DNA of 64,000 bases from Xanthomonas massiliensis (GCF_900018785.1 NZ_FCOY01000002.1:186001-250000), one strand, 5' to 3'. Shown: positions 9,675 through 18,440, counted from the stretch's first letter. Numbers and translations: made by a program. The notes: a model not told the origin generated them from the sequence alone.

Positions 9675-10589
9675 TCAAAGCACCTTGACCAGCCGCAGCA
9701 GCACGCCCAGGTCGCGCTGGAACCCGCCGCGCACCCGCGTCGGGTAGTCCAGCTCGGCCGCAAGGAACGTGGTGCCACCCAGCGGCACGCCGCCGGCCAC
9801 GCGCCAGGTCCGGCTGTCGGTGCGGTTGCCGGTGGCCACGTCGTCCAGGTAGGACTTGCCGCCGAATGCGGCCGAGTAGCCCACGCTGAGGAACTGGCCA
9901 GGCTTCCAGGCATAGGTCACCCAGCCTTGCGCGCTGTAGCTGGGGTCCTGCGACAGGGTCCGGCCATCGCGCGTGGCGTTGCCGTTGTCCTGATGCCAGG
10001 TGGCATCGGCGACCAGCTCCACGTTGAGGTGGGCGCCGATGCCCTGCAGGTACCCGAATTGCAGCGTACCGCTCCAGCGGTCGTCGCCCAGGTTGAGGTC
10101 GCGGTCGCGGCGGTAACTGCCCGTCGGCGCGTCCACGTAGACGCCCAGACCGAGATGCCGGTTGGCGGTGGCGTCGTCCACGAGGAACACCGTCGTGTTG
10201 AAGCGTAGGTTGCCCAGCTGCATGTCATGCGTGCCGCCGAGCGGGGCACCCTGCAGCGAACCTCGGGTGTACTCGCCGAACGGCAGGAGCACGTTCACCA
10301 CCGTGGTCATGCCGGCCAAGCGAGTCCAGTGGGCGAAGCGAAGCACGCCCAGCGAGGTATGCAGCGCGGTGCCGGCACGTGTTTCGTCGCCGCGGGCATC
10401 CACGTAGCGGTCGTAGTCGTCGTCCAGGTAGTAGCCGATGAACACATTGGTGCCGGGCGCCAGCGTGCCGTAGTCGAACGGCTGGGTGTCGATGGCCAGT
10501 GCCGGCCGCGCGGCCAGGCCCAGTGCCAGCAGACCGGCCAGCGTGGACATGCGGCCCAGGCCGCGCCTTCTCGATGGATTGCGATTCAT
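9675..10589 (-). CDS. Outer-membrane channel of the phenol-degradation MetA-like family
   Basis: A 304-residue protein. A signal peptide ends near ARPALA (about 32); the mature part alternates short amphipathic strands and ends in a hydrophobic residue (LLRLVKVL), as beta-barrel outer-membrane proteins do. The pattern (FIGYYLDDDYDRYVDARG, LPFGEY, GVYVDAPTGSYRRDRDLNLG, PSYSAQGWVTYAWKPG) matches the putative MetA/SphA-like transporter family found with catabolic operons. It is the last of six genes starting at 15886 and begins 38 bp after the lactonase gene. Its likely job is to pass the operon's substrate across the outer membrane. The substrate is inferred from the pathway genes, not visible in this protein. 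Confidence 0.82.
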   Translation of the reverse strand: MNRNPSRRRGLGRMSTLAGLLALGLAARPALAIDTQPFDYGTLAPGTNVFIGYYLDDDYDRYVDARGDETRAGTALHTSLGVLRFAHWTRLAGMTTVVNVLLPFGEYTRGSLQGAPLGGTHDMQLGNLRFNTTVFLVDDATANRHLGLGVYVDAPTGSYRRDRDLNLGDDRWSGTLQFGYLQGIGAHLNVELVADATWHQDNGNATRDGRTLSQDPSYSAQGWVTYAWKPGQFLSVGYSAAFGGKSYLDDVATGNRTDSRTWRVAGGVPLGGTTFLAAELDYPTRVRGGFQRDLGVLLRLVKVL

Positions 10590-10627
10590 GCAGGGTCCCC
10601 TCCCGGGCGATGCATGGATGGTTGGGA

Positions 10628-11680
10628 TCAGCGGAAGGTGAACTCGAGCTTGCCCTTGGCGAAGCCCTTGGCATGGAAGATCTGCGAACCCTCGCTTCCG
10701 CCCTCGCCGTCGTTGGTCACGATGTACAGGTCGTTGGTGCCGGGACGGAACGTCATGCTGGTGGACAGCAGGTTGTGGCCCTGGTCACGCAGCGGCAGCA
10801 GGATCTGGCCGATCGGCTGGCCGTTGCGGTTGAACACCAGCACGCGTCCTTGGGTGTACAGGGCGACGTAGACATTCCCGTCGGCATCGGTGCGCGCCGA
10901 ATCGGGAGTGCCGCCGACGAAGTGATAGGGCACCGAAGTACCGAACGGGGCGATCTTGGCCGGGGCGGAGAGTGCAACCTTGTGGAGGCGGTTCAGCGAG
11001 AACTCGGTGGTCCACAGGGTCTTGCCGTCCGGGCTCAGGGTGATGCCGTTGGCCACCGCCATGTTCGGCAGTACCGGCGTGATCGTCTTCAGGTCCGGCG
11101 CGACGTAGTACACGCCTCCGGTCGGCTGCGTGGACGTGCCGCGGAAATCGGTGAAATAGAAGCCTCCTTGCGCGTCGAACTCGAGATCGTCCGGCAACAT
11201 CCCGCGCGAGGCCGGGACGATGACCTGCTCGTTGCGGCCATCCGGGTCGAACGCGATGATCTCGCCCTTGTCGACGAAGTCGCCGAGACCGGCCACGAAG
11301 ATGCGGCCGTCCCGGTGGATCGCCAGTCCGGCAGGATTGAGTCCCTTCTTCTCGAACACGGTCGAAAGCGCGTGCTCCGGCGTGAGCTTGAGCACGCGCC
11401 CGTTGAACACGTCCACCATCCACAGATTGCCTGCGCGGTCGAACGCCGGACCCTCCAGCTGCAGGCGCTGGTCGGACACCTTGTACCAGGGCTCGGCCAC
11501 CACCGTCTGCAGGCCCTGCTCGGCCAACGGTATCGGCTGCTGGCTGCGAGAGTAATTGTCGTACGTCAGTGCATCGCCCGCCCATGCCGTGGCTGCCGGC
11601 AGCACCAGCATCAGCGCCATGGCGAGCCTGCCGCCTTTGCGCATCACGCCGGTTCTTCTCATCGCTTGTCTCGCTTGCAT
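10628..11680 (-). CDS. Secreted Drp35-like lactonase (SMP-30 family beta-propeller)
   Basis: A 350-residue protein with a signal peptide ending near AATAWA (about 35), so periplasmic. The propeller matches the staphylococcal lactonase Drp35 along its length: LEGPAFDRAGNLWMVD, GLAIHRDGRIFVAGLGDF, PDDLEFDAQGGFYFTDFRG, VANGITLSPDGKTLWTTE, and a C-terminus ending GFAKGKLEFTF. The metal ligands expected for the family (Glu in LEGP, Asn in ANGI, Asp in PDSA) are present. A good ribosome-binding site (GGAGGG) supports the start at 11680. Family enzymes hydrolyse lactones with calcium; in this operon mevalonolactone is the natural guess. The reaction is inferred from context. Confidence 0.85.
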   Translation of the reverse strand: MQARQAMRRTGVMRKGGRLAMALMLVLPAATAWAGDALTYDNYSRSQQPIPLAEQGLQTVVAEPWYKVSDQRLQLEGPAFDRAGNLWMVDVFNGRVLKLTPEHALSTVFEKKGLNPAGLAIHRDGRIFVAGLGDFVDKGEIIAFDPDGRNEQVIVPASRGMLPDDLEFDAQGGFYFTDFRGTSTQPTGGVYYVAPDLKTITPVLPNMAVANGITLSPDGKTLWTTEFSLNRLHKVALSAPAKIAPFGTSVPYHFVGGTPDSARTDADGNVYVALYTQGRVLVFNRNGQPIGQILLPLRDQGHNLLSTSMTFRPGTNDLYIVTNDGEGGSEGSQIFHAKGFAKGKLEFTFR

Positions 11681-11751
11681 TGCCTTCCCTCCTCTGCGAC
11701 GGGCCGGAAACGGCCCTGGAATGCACCGGCCGCGTGCCCGGCCGGGACGGC

Positions 11752-13137
11752 TTACCGCCAGGCTGCCAGCAAGGCCGGCACGGTCAGCACCGCGGTGTAG
11801 AACCCCATGAACTGCGCACCGATGCCGAAGCCGATGGCACGATTGAGCAGGCCGCCGACCAACCCGACGGTGAGTGTCACCAGCAGGCCGACCGCTCCGC
11901 CCTCCCACAGGCTGATGGTCACGACCAGGCCGGCGAATACGGCGATGATGGCTTCCTGGCCTACCCGCCGCGTCACGAACGATGCGGCGCGGTGGGCGAA
12001 GTTCATCGCGAACGGATAGGCCACCAGGATCGCGATCACCACCGCGGCCAGGCCGTAACCTAGGAACTGCCACGGGCCGAGCAGGGTATGCAGGTTGTGG
12101 ATCGCGCCGCTGCTCGCGTCGATGGTGAACCGCGGGGGCGCGTTGAACAGCGGCGCGGCAGGACCGACCGCCACCGGACTGAGCGGCAGGCCGAAGGCGA
12201 CGAGCGGGATCAGCGTCTCGGCGATGTAGGTGGCCTCGGTGACGCCGTTGCGTACCGTGATCATCGAGGTCAGGCGATGGTAGGCGTGGCGGATGCGCAT
12301 GCCGACGATCTCGCCGAGCACCACGGTCATCGCCACGGGGCTGAACACGAAGGTCGCACTGGAGATGGTCGCGGCGGCCACGGTGTAAGCGCTCTGGCGT
12401 GCATCGAGCACCTTCAGCGGATTGGGAAAGTAGCCAGACCAGTCCTTGATGTCCGGGGCCAGGGCCACGCGCCGCGGACCATCGCGACGCATCGCCGCGC
12501 GCTCGGACGGGGACAGCAGGCGCACCAGGTCGGCCACCAGCGGCCCGACCGCGATGCCGAGGAAGTAGCTGATGCTCAGCTTGACGCCGTGCGCGGCGGT
12601 CATCGCCTGCAGGCCGGCAATCAGGGTGACGAACGGGACCAGCGCCGCCACGGACGCCCAGCGACCCACGGAGAAATAGGCGATGGTCACCGCCGCCAGT
12701 GCGAACACCCACGGTGCAGCGTGCTTGATCGCCTCGCCGAACGGGCTCAGTACCAGCGCGAACGCCACCGCCAACGGCACCGCGACCAGCGCGGCGATCA
12801 CCGAGCCGGAGATCATCTTGCGCAAGGCCACGTGCGGCACGCCGAGCCTGCGCAGCAGGTTGGCCTCGCGCATCAGCGCCGTGGCCATGGTGTCGCCCGG
12901 GATGCCCAGCAGCGCGGTCGGCACGGCATGGGTGATGTGCTTGGCCACCGCCGCGGCCATGAAGAAGGCCAGCACTCCCTCCGGTGGCGCGCCGAGCAGC
13001 ACCACCATCAGCGTCAGCGGGGCGATCGTGGTGGTCTCGTCGGTGCCGGAGACCAGGCCGACCAGGGTGAAGGACACCGCGCCGGCGAGCGCCAGGGCCA
13101 ACGCGACCAGCAGCACATGCAGCATTGGATCGCTCAT
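11752..13137 (-). CDS. TctA-family membrane permease
   Basis: A 461-residue integral membrane protein with about eleven hydrophobic segments. The N-terminal half carries GIPGDTMATALM, the counterpart of the PGxP-type signature of tripartite tricarboxylate transporter large subunits, and the pattern LMVVLLGAPPEGVLAFFMAAAVAKHITHAVPTALL. Length is slightly below the usual 500. A small two-segment membrane protein overlaps its start by 4 bases and stands where TctB would be; no TctC binding protein is encoded nearby. In this operon it should import the carboxylate degraded by the HMG-CoA enzymes, most likely mevalonate. Confidence 0.85.
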   Translation of the reverse strand: MSDPMLHVLLVALALALAGAVSFTLVGLVSGTDETTTIAPLTLMVVLLGAPPEGVLAFFMAAAVAKHITHAVPTALLGIPGDTMATALMREANLLRRLGVPHVALRKMISGSVIAALVAVPLAVAFALVLSPFGEAIKHAAPWVFALAAVTIAYFSVGRWASVAALVPFVTLIAGLQAMTAAHGVKLSISYFLGIAVGPLVADLVRLLSPSERAAMRRDGPRRVALAPDIKDWSGYFPNPLKVLDARQSAYTVAAATISSATFVFSPVAMTVVLGEIVGMRIRHAYHRLTSMITVRNGVTEATYIAETLIPLVAFGLPLSPVAVGPAAPLFNAPPRFTIDASSGAIHNLHTLLGPWQFLGYGLAAVVIAILVAYPFAMNFAHRAASFVTRRVGQEAIIAVFAGLVVTISLWEGGAVGLLVTLTVGLVGGLLNRAIGFGIGAQFMGFYTAVLTVPALLAAWR

Positions 13138-13625
13138 CGCCCGCCCTCCGCGCCCGGCTGGGCCCGTTCGAACGCCTCGCGCAGGCCGAGCTGCTCCAGT
13201 TCCTGGACCACCACCGCCGGCAATTGGTCGAGCGTGCCCAGTCCGCGCGGTTCGGCGCACAGTTCGGCAATCGCCTCGGCACGCGCCTCGCTGTCCACGC
13301 CCGTGGCGGACACGATCCGCTTGGGCGGGAACAGCCACGCACAGACCACGCCCGCCAGCACGCAACCGACCAGGCCGGCGAGCATTGCCCAGGTGCCGGC
13401 GACCTGGTCGCCACCGCCGGGCCCGCCCAGCGCGTGCAGTGCGTGCAGCGCGTGCAGCGCCCCGGCGTAGGCCCCCAGGCTGGCACCGACGCCGATGAGC
13501 AGGGCGCCGGCAAGGTGGCGCAGGTCCACCGTGTCGCCCCATACCTCGGCCAATGCCTGGCGGCCGCCGGCCGCATTCTCGCGTCGCACCTCTTCGGCAC
13601 GGACCTCGTCTTTCTCGGTTGTCAT
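13134..13625 (-). CDS. Small membrane protein, possible TctB-like partner
   Basis: A 163-residue protein with two hydrophobic segments (about 35-60 and 78-100), a polar N-terminus rich in Glu and Arg, and a soluble C-terminal tail of about 60 residues (EARAEAIAELCAEPRG...). The repeat ALHALHALHALGG sits between the segments. Classical TctB proteins have four segments, so this is at best a reduced or unrelated partner. It overlaps the TctA start by 4 bases (TGA/ATG), which strongly suggests a shared complex. ATG at 13625 has a GGAGGG motif four bases upstream; a GTG at 13637 is also possible. No family assigned. Confidence 0.8.
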   Translation of the reverse strand: MTTEKDEVRAEEVRRENAAGGRQALAEVWGDTVDLRHLAGALLIGVGASLGAYAGALHALHALHALGGPGGGDQVAGTWAMLAGLVGCVLAGVVCAWLFPPKRIVSATGVDSEARAEAIAELCAEPRGLGTLDQLPAVVVQELEQLGLREAFERAQPGAEGGR

Positions 13626-13658
13626 GGAGCCCTCCACTCCGATACAGGTGCAGCGACC

Positions 13659-14603
13659 TCAGCCCGGCGTGCGGTCCGCCCCGGACGCTCGGCGGCGGCG
13701 GGCCCGCAATGCCCGCCCGGTACGTGATTCGCCGGCCCGGCCCAGCCAGCCGTCGACCGCATCGCCGGCATCCAGCAAGCGCGCCATATCGACGCCGCAC
13801 GCAAGGCCCAGTCCTTCGAACAGGTAGACCAGGTCCTCGGTGGCGACATTGCCCGTGGCACCCGGCGAATAGGGACAGCCGCCCAGGCCGGACACGGAAC
13901 TGTCGAAGCTGCGCAGGCCGTGGCCCAGCGCCTCGACCACGTTGGCCACGCCCATCCCGAAGGTGTCGTGGAAATGGCCGGCCAGCAGGGTCGGCGGCAC
14001 GTGGGCGAGGCAAGCCTGCAGCATCCGGCCGACCGAACCGGGCGTGCCGGCACCGGTGGTATCGCCCAGGCTTACCTGGTGACAGCCGATATCGTGCAGC
14101 CGTGCCACCACCGCCGCCACGCGCGGCGGTGCGACCGCGCCTTCGAACGGACAATCCACCACCGTGGAGACCGCCGCGCGCACGCGCAGGCCCACCGGCA
14201 ACGCGCGCGCGGCGATGTCCGCCACGCGCTGCAGGCTTTCCTCCACTCCACAGTTCAGGTTGGCGCGACAGAACGATTCGGAGGCTGCGGTGAGCACGGT
14301 GATGTCGCGGCAGCCGGCCGCGATCGCCGCGTCCAGGCCCCTCAGGTTGGGCACCAGCGCCGCATGCACGATGCCCGGCGCCGGGGCGCCGAGGCCGGCG
14401 AATACGGCTTCGGTATCCGCCATCTGCGGCACCCAGCGCGGCGAGACGAAGGCGCCCACCTCGATCTCGCGCAATCCCGCCCGTTCAAGCGCGCGCACCA
14501 GCGCCACGCGATGCGCGACCTCCAATACCTGCGGCTGGTTCTGCAGCCCGTCGCGCGCACCGACCTCGACGATGCGCACGGCATCGGCGGCCGCGGCGGC
14601 CAT
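13659..14603 (-). CDS. mvaB: Hydroxymethylglutaryl-CoA lyase
   Basis: A 314-residue TIM-barrel enzyme that cleaves HMG-CoA to acetoacetate and acetyl-CoA. The active-site motifs are intact: Arg17 and Asp18 in GARDGLQNQ, the metal-binding HFH (His210, His212) in AGHFHDTFG, and the flexible-loop cysteine Cys243 in GLGGCPYSPGATGN. The start codon overlaps the HMG-CoA reductase stop (TGATG), so the two enzymes are translationally coupled. Leucine catabolism genes that usually accompany this lyase (for example methylcrotonyl-CoA carboxylase) are absent here, which points to mevalonate as the carbon source. The C-terminal tail is Arg-rich and probably disordered. Confidence 0.95.
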   Translation of the reverse strand: MAAAAADAVRIVEVGARDGLQNQPQVLEVAHRVALVRALERAGLREIEVGAFVSPRWVPQMADTEAVFAGLGAPAPGIVHAALVPNLRGLDAAIAAGCRDITVLTAASESFCRANLNCGVEESLQRVADIAARALPVGLRVRAAVSTVVDCPFEGAVAPPRVAAVVARLHDIGCHQVSLGDTTGAGTPGSVGRMLQACLAHVPPTLLAGHFHDTFGMGVANVVEALGHGLRSFDSSVSGLGGCPYSPGATGNVATEDLVYLFEGLGLACGVDMARLLDAGDAVDGWLGRAGESRTGRALRARRRRASGADRTPG

Positions 14604-15886
14604 CACCCGCGCAGCTCCGCCAGCAGCTCGGCGGCACGGTCGGCGCGTACGTCGTGCTCGGCCACCATGCGCGCGACCACCGCATCCACTTCCTCGCCGC
14701 CGGCCCCGGCCATCAGCGCCACGTTGCGTGCATGCAGGGCCATGTGGCCGCGCTGGATGCCTTCGGTCGCCAACGCACGGATCGCACCCAGGTTCTGCGC
14801 CAGGCCCACCGCCACGGCGATCTCGGCCAGCTCCTGCGCCGTCTCCACCCCCAGGATCCGCAGCGCCAGGCGCGCCAGCGGATGGGTCTTGGTGGCGCCA
14901 CCGACCAGGCCCACGGCCAGCGGCATCTCGATCGTGCCGACCAGCCGGCCACGATGGTCCTTCTCCCAGGTGCTCAACGAACCGTAGTGACCGTGGCGGC
15001 CGGCCCAGACGTGGGCGCCGGCCTCGATCGCACGCCAGTCGTTGCCGGTGGCGACGATCACCGGGTCGATGCCGTTCATGATGCCCTTGTTGTGGGTGGC
15101 GGCCCGATAGGGATCGACGACAGCGAAGTTGTATAGGTCGAGGATGCGCTCGATCACCTCCTCGCCGGCATACCCGCCGAAGGCCAGCGTCTCCGGCGCC
15201 AGCACCATCTGCGCACGGGCCAGGCGCAGGTCGGCCAGGTTGGACAGGATGCGCGCGCGCACGGTGCCGCCGGTGATCCGCTCGACCAGCGGTGCCACCG
15301 TTTCGGCCATCGTGTTGACGGTGTTGGCACCCATCGCGTCGCGCACGTCCACCACCAGGTGCACGACGATCATCGCGCCTCGCGGGCTGGACTCGAACAC
15401 GTGTACCTCGATGTCGCGGCAACCGCCGCCCAGCGCGATCAGGGTCTTGTCGCGGGCATTGGCCGCCTCGATCAGCGCGGCGCGCTCGCGCAGCACGGAC
15501 TGGCGGGCGTTGTGCGGATCGGGCAGGTCGGTGACCTGGATCTGGGCCCGCATCAACGGGCCGGTGCTCGACGTCAGGAAGCCGCCGGCCGGGCGCGCCA
15601 GCTTGGCCATGTAGCTGGCCGCGGCGACGATCGAAGGCTCCTCGACCACCATCGGCACCAGCACGTCGCGGCCGTTGACCTGGAAGTTGGCCGCCACCGC
15701 GAACGGCAGCTCGAACTTGCCGACCACGTTCTCGATCATGCCGTCGGCCACCTCCGGCGGCAGTGCCCCCGGATGCGCCAGCAGCGCAAGCTCGTCCGGG
15801 CCCAGGCCGAGCAGGGTGCCCAGATGGTCCAGGCGTTGCGACGGGGTGAGCTTCCGGAACTGCGGAAGCCGCGAATCGATCGACAT
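14603..15886 (-). CDS. mvaA: Class II (degradative) HMG-CoA reductase
   Basis: A 427-residue enzyme of the class II type. The catalytic residues fall at the same numbers as in Pseudomonas mevalonii: Glu83 in VVEEPS, Lys267 in THNKGI, Asp283 in TGNDWRAIE and His381 in [19 protein letters not shown] and FQVNGRD are also class II hallmarks. The protein has no membrane region, unlike eukaryotic class I enzymes. In bacteria without a mevalonate isoprenoid pathway this enzyme runs oxidatively, turning mevalonate plus CoA into HMG-CoA. It is the first gene of the operon, has a GGAG ribosome-binding site, and faces the MocR gene across a 240-bp promoter region. Confidence 0.97.
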   Translation of the reverse strand: MSIDSRLPQFRKLTPSQRLDHLGTLLGLGPDELALLAHPGALPPEVADGMIENVVGKFELPFAVAANFQVNGRDVLVPMVVEEPSIVAAASYMAKLARPAGGFLTSSTGPLMRAQIQVTDLPDPHNARQSVLRERAALIEAANARDKTLIALGGGCRDIEVHVFESSPRGAMIVVHLVVDVRDAMGANTVNTMAETVAPLVERITGGTVRARILSNLADLRLARAQMVLAPETLAFGGYAGEEVIERILDLYNFAVVDPYRAATHNKGIMNGIDPVIVATGNDWRAIEAGAHVWAGRHGHYGSLSTWEKDHRGRLVGTIEMPLAVGLVGGATKTHPLARLALRILGVETAQELAEIAVAVGLAQNLGAIRALATEGIQRGHMALHARNVALMAGAGGEEVDAVVARMVAEHDVRADRAAELLAELRG

Positions 15887-15976
15887 GCAGCATCTCCAAG
15901 ACGGGGGAACGGCGGACGCCTGCGCGGACAGGCACCGCCGGCAGCGAATCTAGTGGCATCCGCAGGGCGGCATAAA

Positions 15977-16000
15977 GGTACAGTTGATGGGAACAGTTGG
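15977..16000. promoter_or_regulatory. Direct repeat of ACAGTTG upstream of the HMG-CoA reductase operon
   Basis: ACAGTTGA at 15980 and ACAGTTGG at 15993 are direct repeats 13 bp apart, about 95 bp upstream of the reductase start. MocR-type regulators often bind direct repeats in the promoter region shared with a divergent target operon. A third copy lies near the MocR start. Confidence 0.55.
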
Positions 16001-16090
16001 CTTAGACGAAGGGATGATTCCGGGCACGAAATGCCTACTGCAGCGCAGCATCTCGTGCATTCATGCCGGTTGTGTGTTCCCGTTCCATGG

Positions 16091-16104
16091 GTACAGTTGG
16101 TACA
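16091..16104. promoter_or_regulatory. Third ACAGTTG copy, within an inverted GTAC motif, at the MocR promoter
   Basis: GTACAGTTGGTAC contains the same ACAGTTGG as the 15980 and 15993 copies and is flanked by GTAC on both sides. It ends about 24 bp upstream of the MocR start codon, where a bound protein would block transcription or initiation. It is a candidate autoregulatory site. Confidence 0.5.
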
Positions 16105-16126
16105 CACCCCCGGACTACCGACCGTG

Positions 16127-17527
16127 ATGAAGCACACCACCACGCAAGCCGAGCGCATCGCCGCCGACCTGGGCCAGCAGATCCTGGCCGGCACCCTGGG
16201 GCCGGGCAGCCGCCTGCCTTCGCTGCGCCAGTACGCCCGCGCCCAGGACTGCGCCAAGAACACGGTCATCGCCGCCTACGACCTGCTGGTGGAACGCGGC
16301 CTGGCCGAATCGCACCACGGGCGCGGGTTCTTCGTGTGCGGGGCCCACCGCCAGGCGCCGCGCAAGCGCGAGGACGACGAGGAACAGGTCGGCTACGGCC
16401 GCGCCATCGACACCATCTGGTTGATGCGCCAGCAGGCGGTGCGCAAGCCGGGGAGCTCGCACCTGGGGGAAGGCTTCCCGCCGGTGGACTGGTTGATGGA
16501 CATGCGCCTGGACAAGTTCCAGCGCCAGATCGTGCGCAACGGCATCGGCGGGCTGTTCCGCTACGGCAACCGCTACGGCTATCCGGCGTTGCGCCAGTTG
16601 CTGATTCGTCGCCTGGCCGGCTACGGCATCGAGACCGTACCGCGCCAGATCGTCACCACCCTGGGCGCCAACCACGCGCTCGACCTGATCATTCGCCGCT
16701 ACGTCGCCCCGGGCGATCCCGTCCTGGTCGAGGAACCCGGCTACTACCCGCTGTTCGGCAAACTGCGCCTGCAGGGCGCGCGTCTGGTGCCGATCCCCCG
16801 CACCGAGGACGGACCAGACCTGGAAGCGCTGCAACAGGCCCTGGCACGGGAACGGCCGCAGCTGTTCTTCCTGCAGTCGGCGGGGCACAACCCGACCGGA
16901 ACCGACATCTCCCCGTTCCGCGCACACCGCATCCTGCAGCTGGCCGAGGCCCACGGCACGCTGGTCGTGGAGAACGATGCCCTGGCCGACTTCAAACCGG
17001 CCGCCACGCTGCGCCTGTCGGCGCTGGACCAGCTGCGCAACACGCTCTACGTGGGCAGTTTCTCCAAATCGGTGTCGGCGGCACTGCGGGTCGGGTTCAT
17101 CGCCGGCGACAAGACACGCATCGAGGAGCTGGCCGACCTGAAGATGCTCCTGCACATCGCCGGCAGCGAATACGGCGAGCGGATCATGGAAGTGGTGTTG
17201 CAGGAGGGCAACTTCCTCCTGCACACCACCCGCCTGCAGGAGAAGCTGCGCGTCGCCACCGAGGCCGGCCGGCAGACCCTGCATTCACTGGGCGCACAGG
17301 TCTACGGCAACCCCGGCCACAGCCTGTACCTGTGGGCGCGCTTCCCGGACATAGACGACACCCGCCAGCTCACCGAACGGTTGCTGCCGCGCGGCGTGGT
17401 CCTGGCGCCCGGAGCCGTGTTCCACACCGCCTCGCACATCGTCTCGCCCTGGACCCGGCTCAATGTCGCCTACCTGCAGGACCCGGTCTTCCTGGAAAGC
17501 ATGCGCGCGGCGCTGGGGCGCGACTGA
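16127..17527 (+). CDS. MocR-family regulator (GntR domain plus aminotransferase-like domain)
   Basis: A 466-residue regulator. Residues 1-75 form a GntR winged helix-turn-helix (LPSLRQYARAQDCAKNTVIAAYDLLVERGLAESHHGRGFFV). Residues about 115-460 are a fold-type I aminotransferase-like domain with the probable pyridoxal-phosphate lysine Lys314 in GSFSKSVSAALRVGF and the HNPTG motif near 254. MocR proteins use PLP and a small effector to control a divergent operon; here that is the HMG-CoA reductase operon. The ATG at 16127 begins directly at the winged helix. The effector is not known; an amino-group compound is usual for the family, so a mevalonate operon is an unexpected target. Confidence 0.94.
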   Translation: MKHTTTQAERIAADLGQQILAGTLGPGSRLPSLRQYARAQDCAKNTVIAAYDLLVERGLAESHHGRGFFVCGAHRQAPRKREDDEEQVGYGRAIDTIWLMRQQAVRKPGSSHLGEGFPPVDWLMDMRLDKFQRQIVRNGIGGLFRYGNRYGYPALRQLLIRRLAGYGIETVPRQIVTTLGANHALDLIIRRYVAPGDPVLVEEPGYYPLFGKLRLQGARLVPIPRTEDGPDLEALQQALARERPQLFFLQSAGHNPTGTDISPFRAHRILQLAEAHGTLVVENDALADFKPAATLRLSALDQLRNTLYVGSFSKSVSAALRVGFIAGDKTRIEELADLKMLLHIAGSEYGERIMEVVLQEGNFLLHTTRLQEKLRVATEAGRQTLHSLGAQVYGNPGHSLYLWARFPDIDDTRQLTERLLPRGVVLAPGAVFHTASHIVSPWTRLNVAYLQDPVFLESMRAALGRD

Positions 17528-17537
17528 TCCGCCGGCC

Positions 17538-18440
17538 TCAGCCCATGGCGCGGCTGGCCCGGGCACGCCACAGGCCCTCGCCGGCGAACAGCAGCAGGCC
17601 GGCCCAGATCGTGGCGAAACCCAGCGCGCGGCCGCCATCGAAGGGCTCGCGGAAGAACAGCAGGCCCAGCACCAGCTGCAGGCTCGGCGCGATGTACTGG
17701 AACAGGCCGACCAGCGAGAGCGGGATGCGCCGCACGCCCCAGGCGAAGCCGACCAGCGGCACCGCGGTGACCACACCGCCGAGCACCAGCAGCAGGTCGG
17801 TGGCCGTGCTCCAGCCCTGCAGGAAGCCGCCGCCATGGCTGTGCCCGCACCACAGCAGGTAGCCCAGCGCCGGCAGGAACAGGTACACGCTCTCCGCGCC
17901 CAGGCCGGCCACCGCGTCCACGTCGATCAGCTTGCGCAGCAGGCCGTACAGGCCGAACGAGGCGGCCAGGCCCAGGGCGATCCACGGCATCCCGCCCGCA
18001 CTCCACGCCAGCCAGACCACGCCCAGGGTGGCGCAGGCCACCGCCAGCCACTGCAGCGGGCGCAGGCGCTCGCCGAGCACGGCCACGCCCAGCACCACGT
18101 TGACCAGGGGATTGATGAAGTAGCCCAGGCTGGTCTCGATCACGTGGCCGGCATTGACCGCCCAGATGTACAGGCCCCAGTTGAAGGCGATCAGCAGGCT
18201 GGTCACGGCCAGCACCGGCAGCGCGCGGGGCCGTGCGGCCAGCGCCCGCCACCAGTCCAGGCGCCGCGCCAGCAGCAGCCAGCCGACCACCAGCACCGTG
18301 CTCCAGACCACGCGGTGGGCCATGATCTGCAGCGCCGGCACGTCCGCCAGCAGGTGCCAGTACAGCGGCACCAGGCCCCAGATGACGAAGGTGCCGGCGG
18401 TGATCGCCACCCCGGCCCGGTCCAGTCCGCCGCCGCTCAC
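17538..18440 (-). CDS. rarD: EamA/RhaT-family transporter, RarD type
   Basis: A 300-residue membrane protein with ten hydrophobic segments in two EamA halves. The start region GTFVIWGLVPLYWHLL, the motif AFNWGLYIWAVNAGHVIETSLGYFINPLVNVVLG and LSLVGLFQYIAPSLQLVLGLLFF are characteristic of RarD. It starts at a GTG that overlaps the upstream transporter gene stop (GTGA), so the two are coupled. The transported compound is unknown for most RarD proteins. The gene is convergent with the MocR gene, 10 bp away. Confidence 0.9.
   Translation of the reverse strand: MSGGGLDRAGVAITAGTFVIWGLVPLYWHLLADVPALQIMAHRVVWSTVLVVGWLLLARRLDWWRALAARPRALPVLAVTSLLIAFNWGLYIWAVNAGHVIETSLGYFINPLVNVVLGVAVLGERLRPLQWLAVACATLGVVWLAWSAGGMPWIALGLAASFGLYGLLRKLIDVDAVAGLGAESVYLFLPALGYLLWCGHSHGGGFLQGWSTATDLLLVLGGVVTAVPLVGFAWGVRRIPLSLVGLFQYIAPSLQLVLGLLFFREPFDGGRALGFATIWAGLLLFAGEGLWRARASRAMG

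Noticed and set aside
5407-9678. A 1400-codon open frame on the minus strand across the efflux operon
   Set aside because: It lies opposite five well-supported genes; its sequence is rich in Arg, His, Gln and Gly with no domain, typical of antisense frames in GC-rich DNA.
13659-15886. Leucine degradation as the role of the HMG-CoA lyase
   Set aside because: No carboxylase, dehydrogenase or enoyl-CoA hydratase genes of that pathway are present, and the lyase is coupled to HMG-CoA reductase instead.
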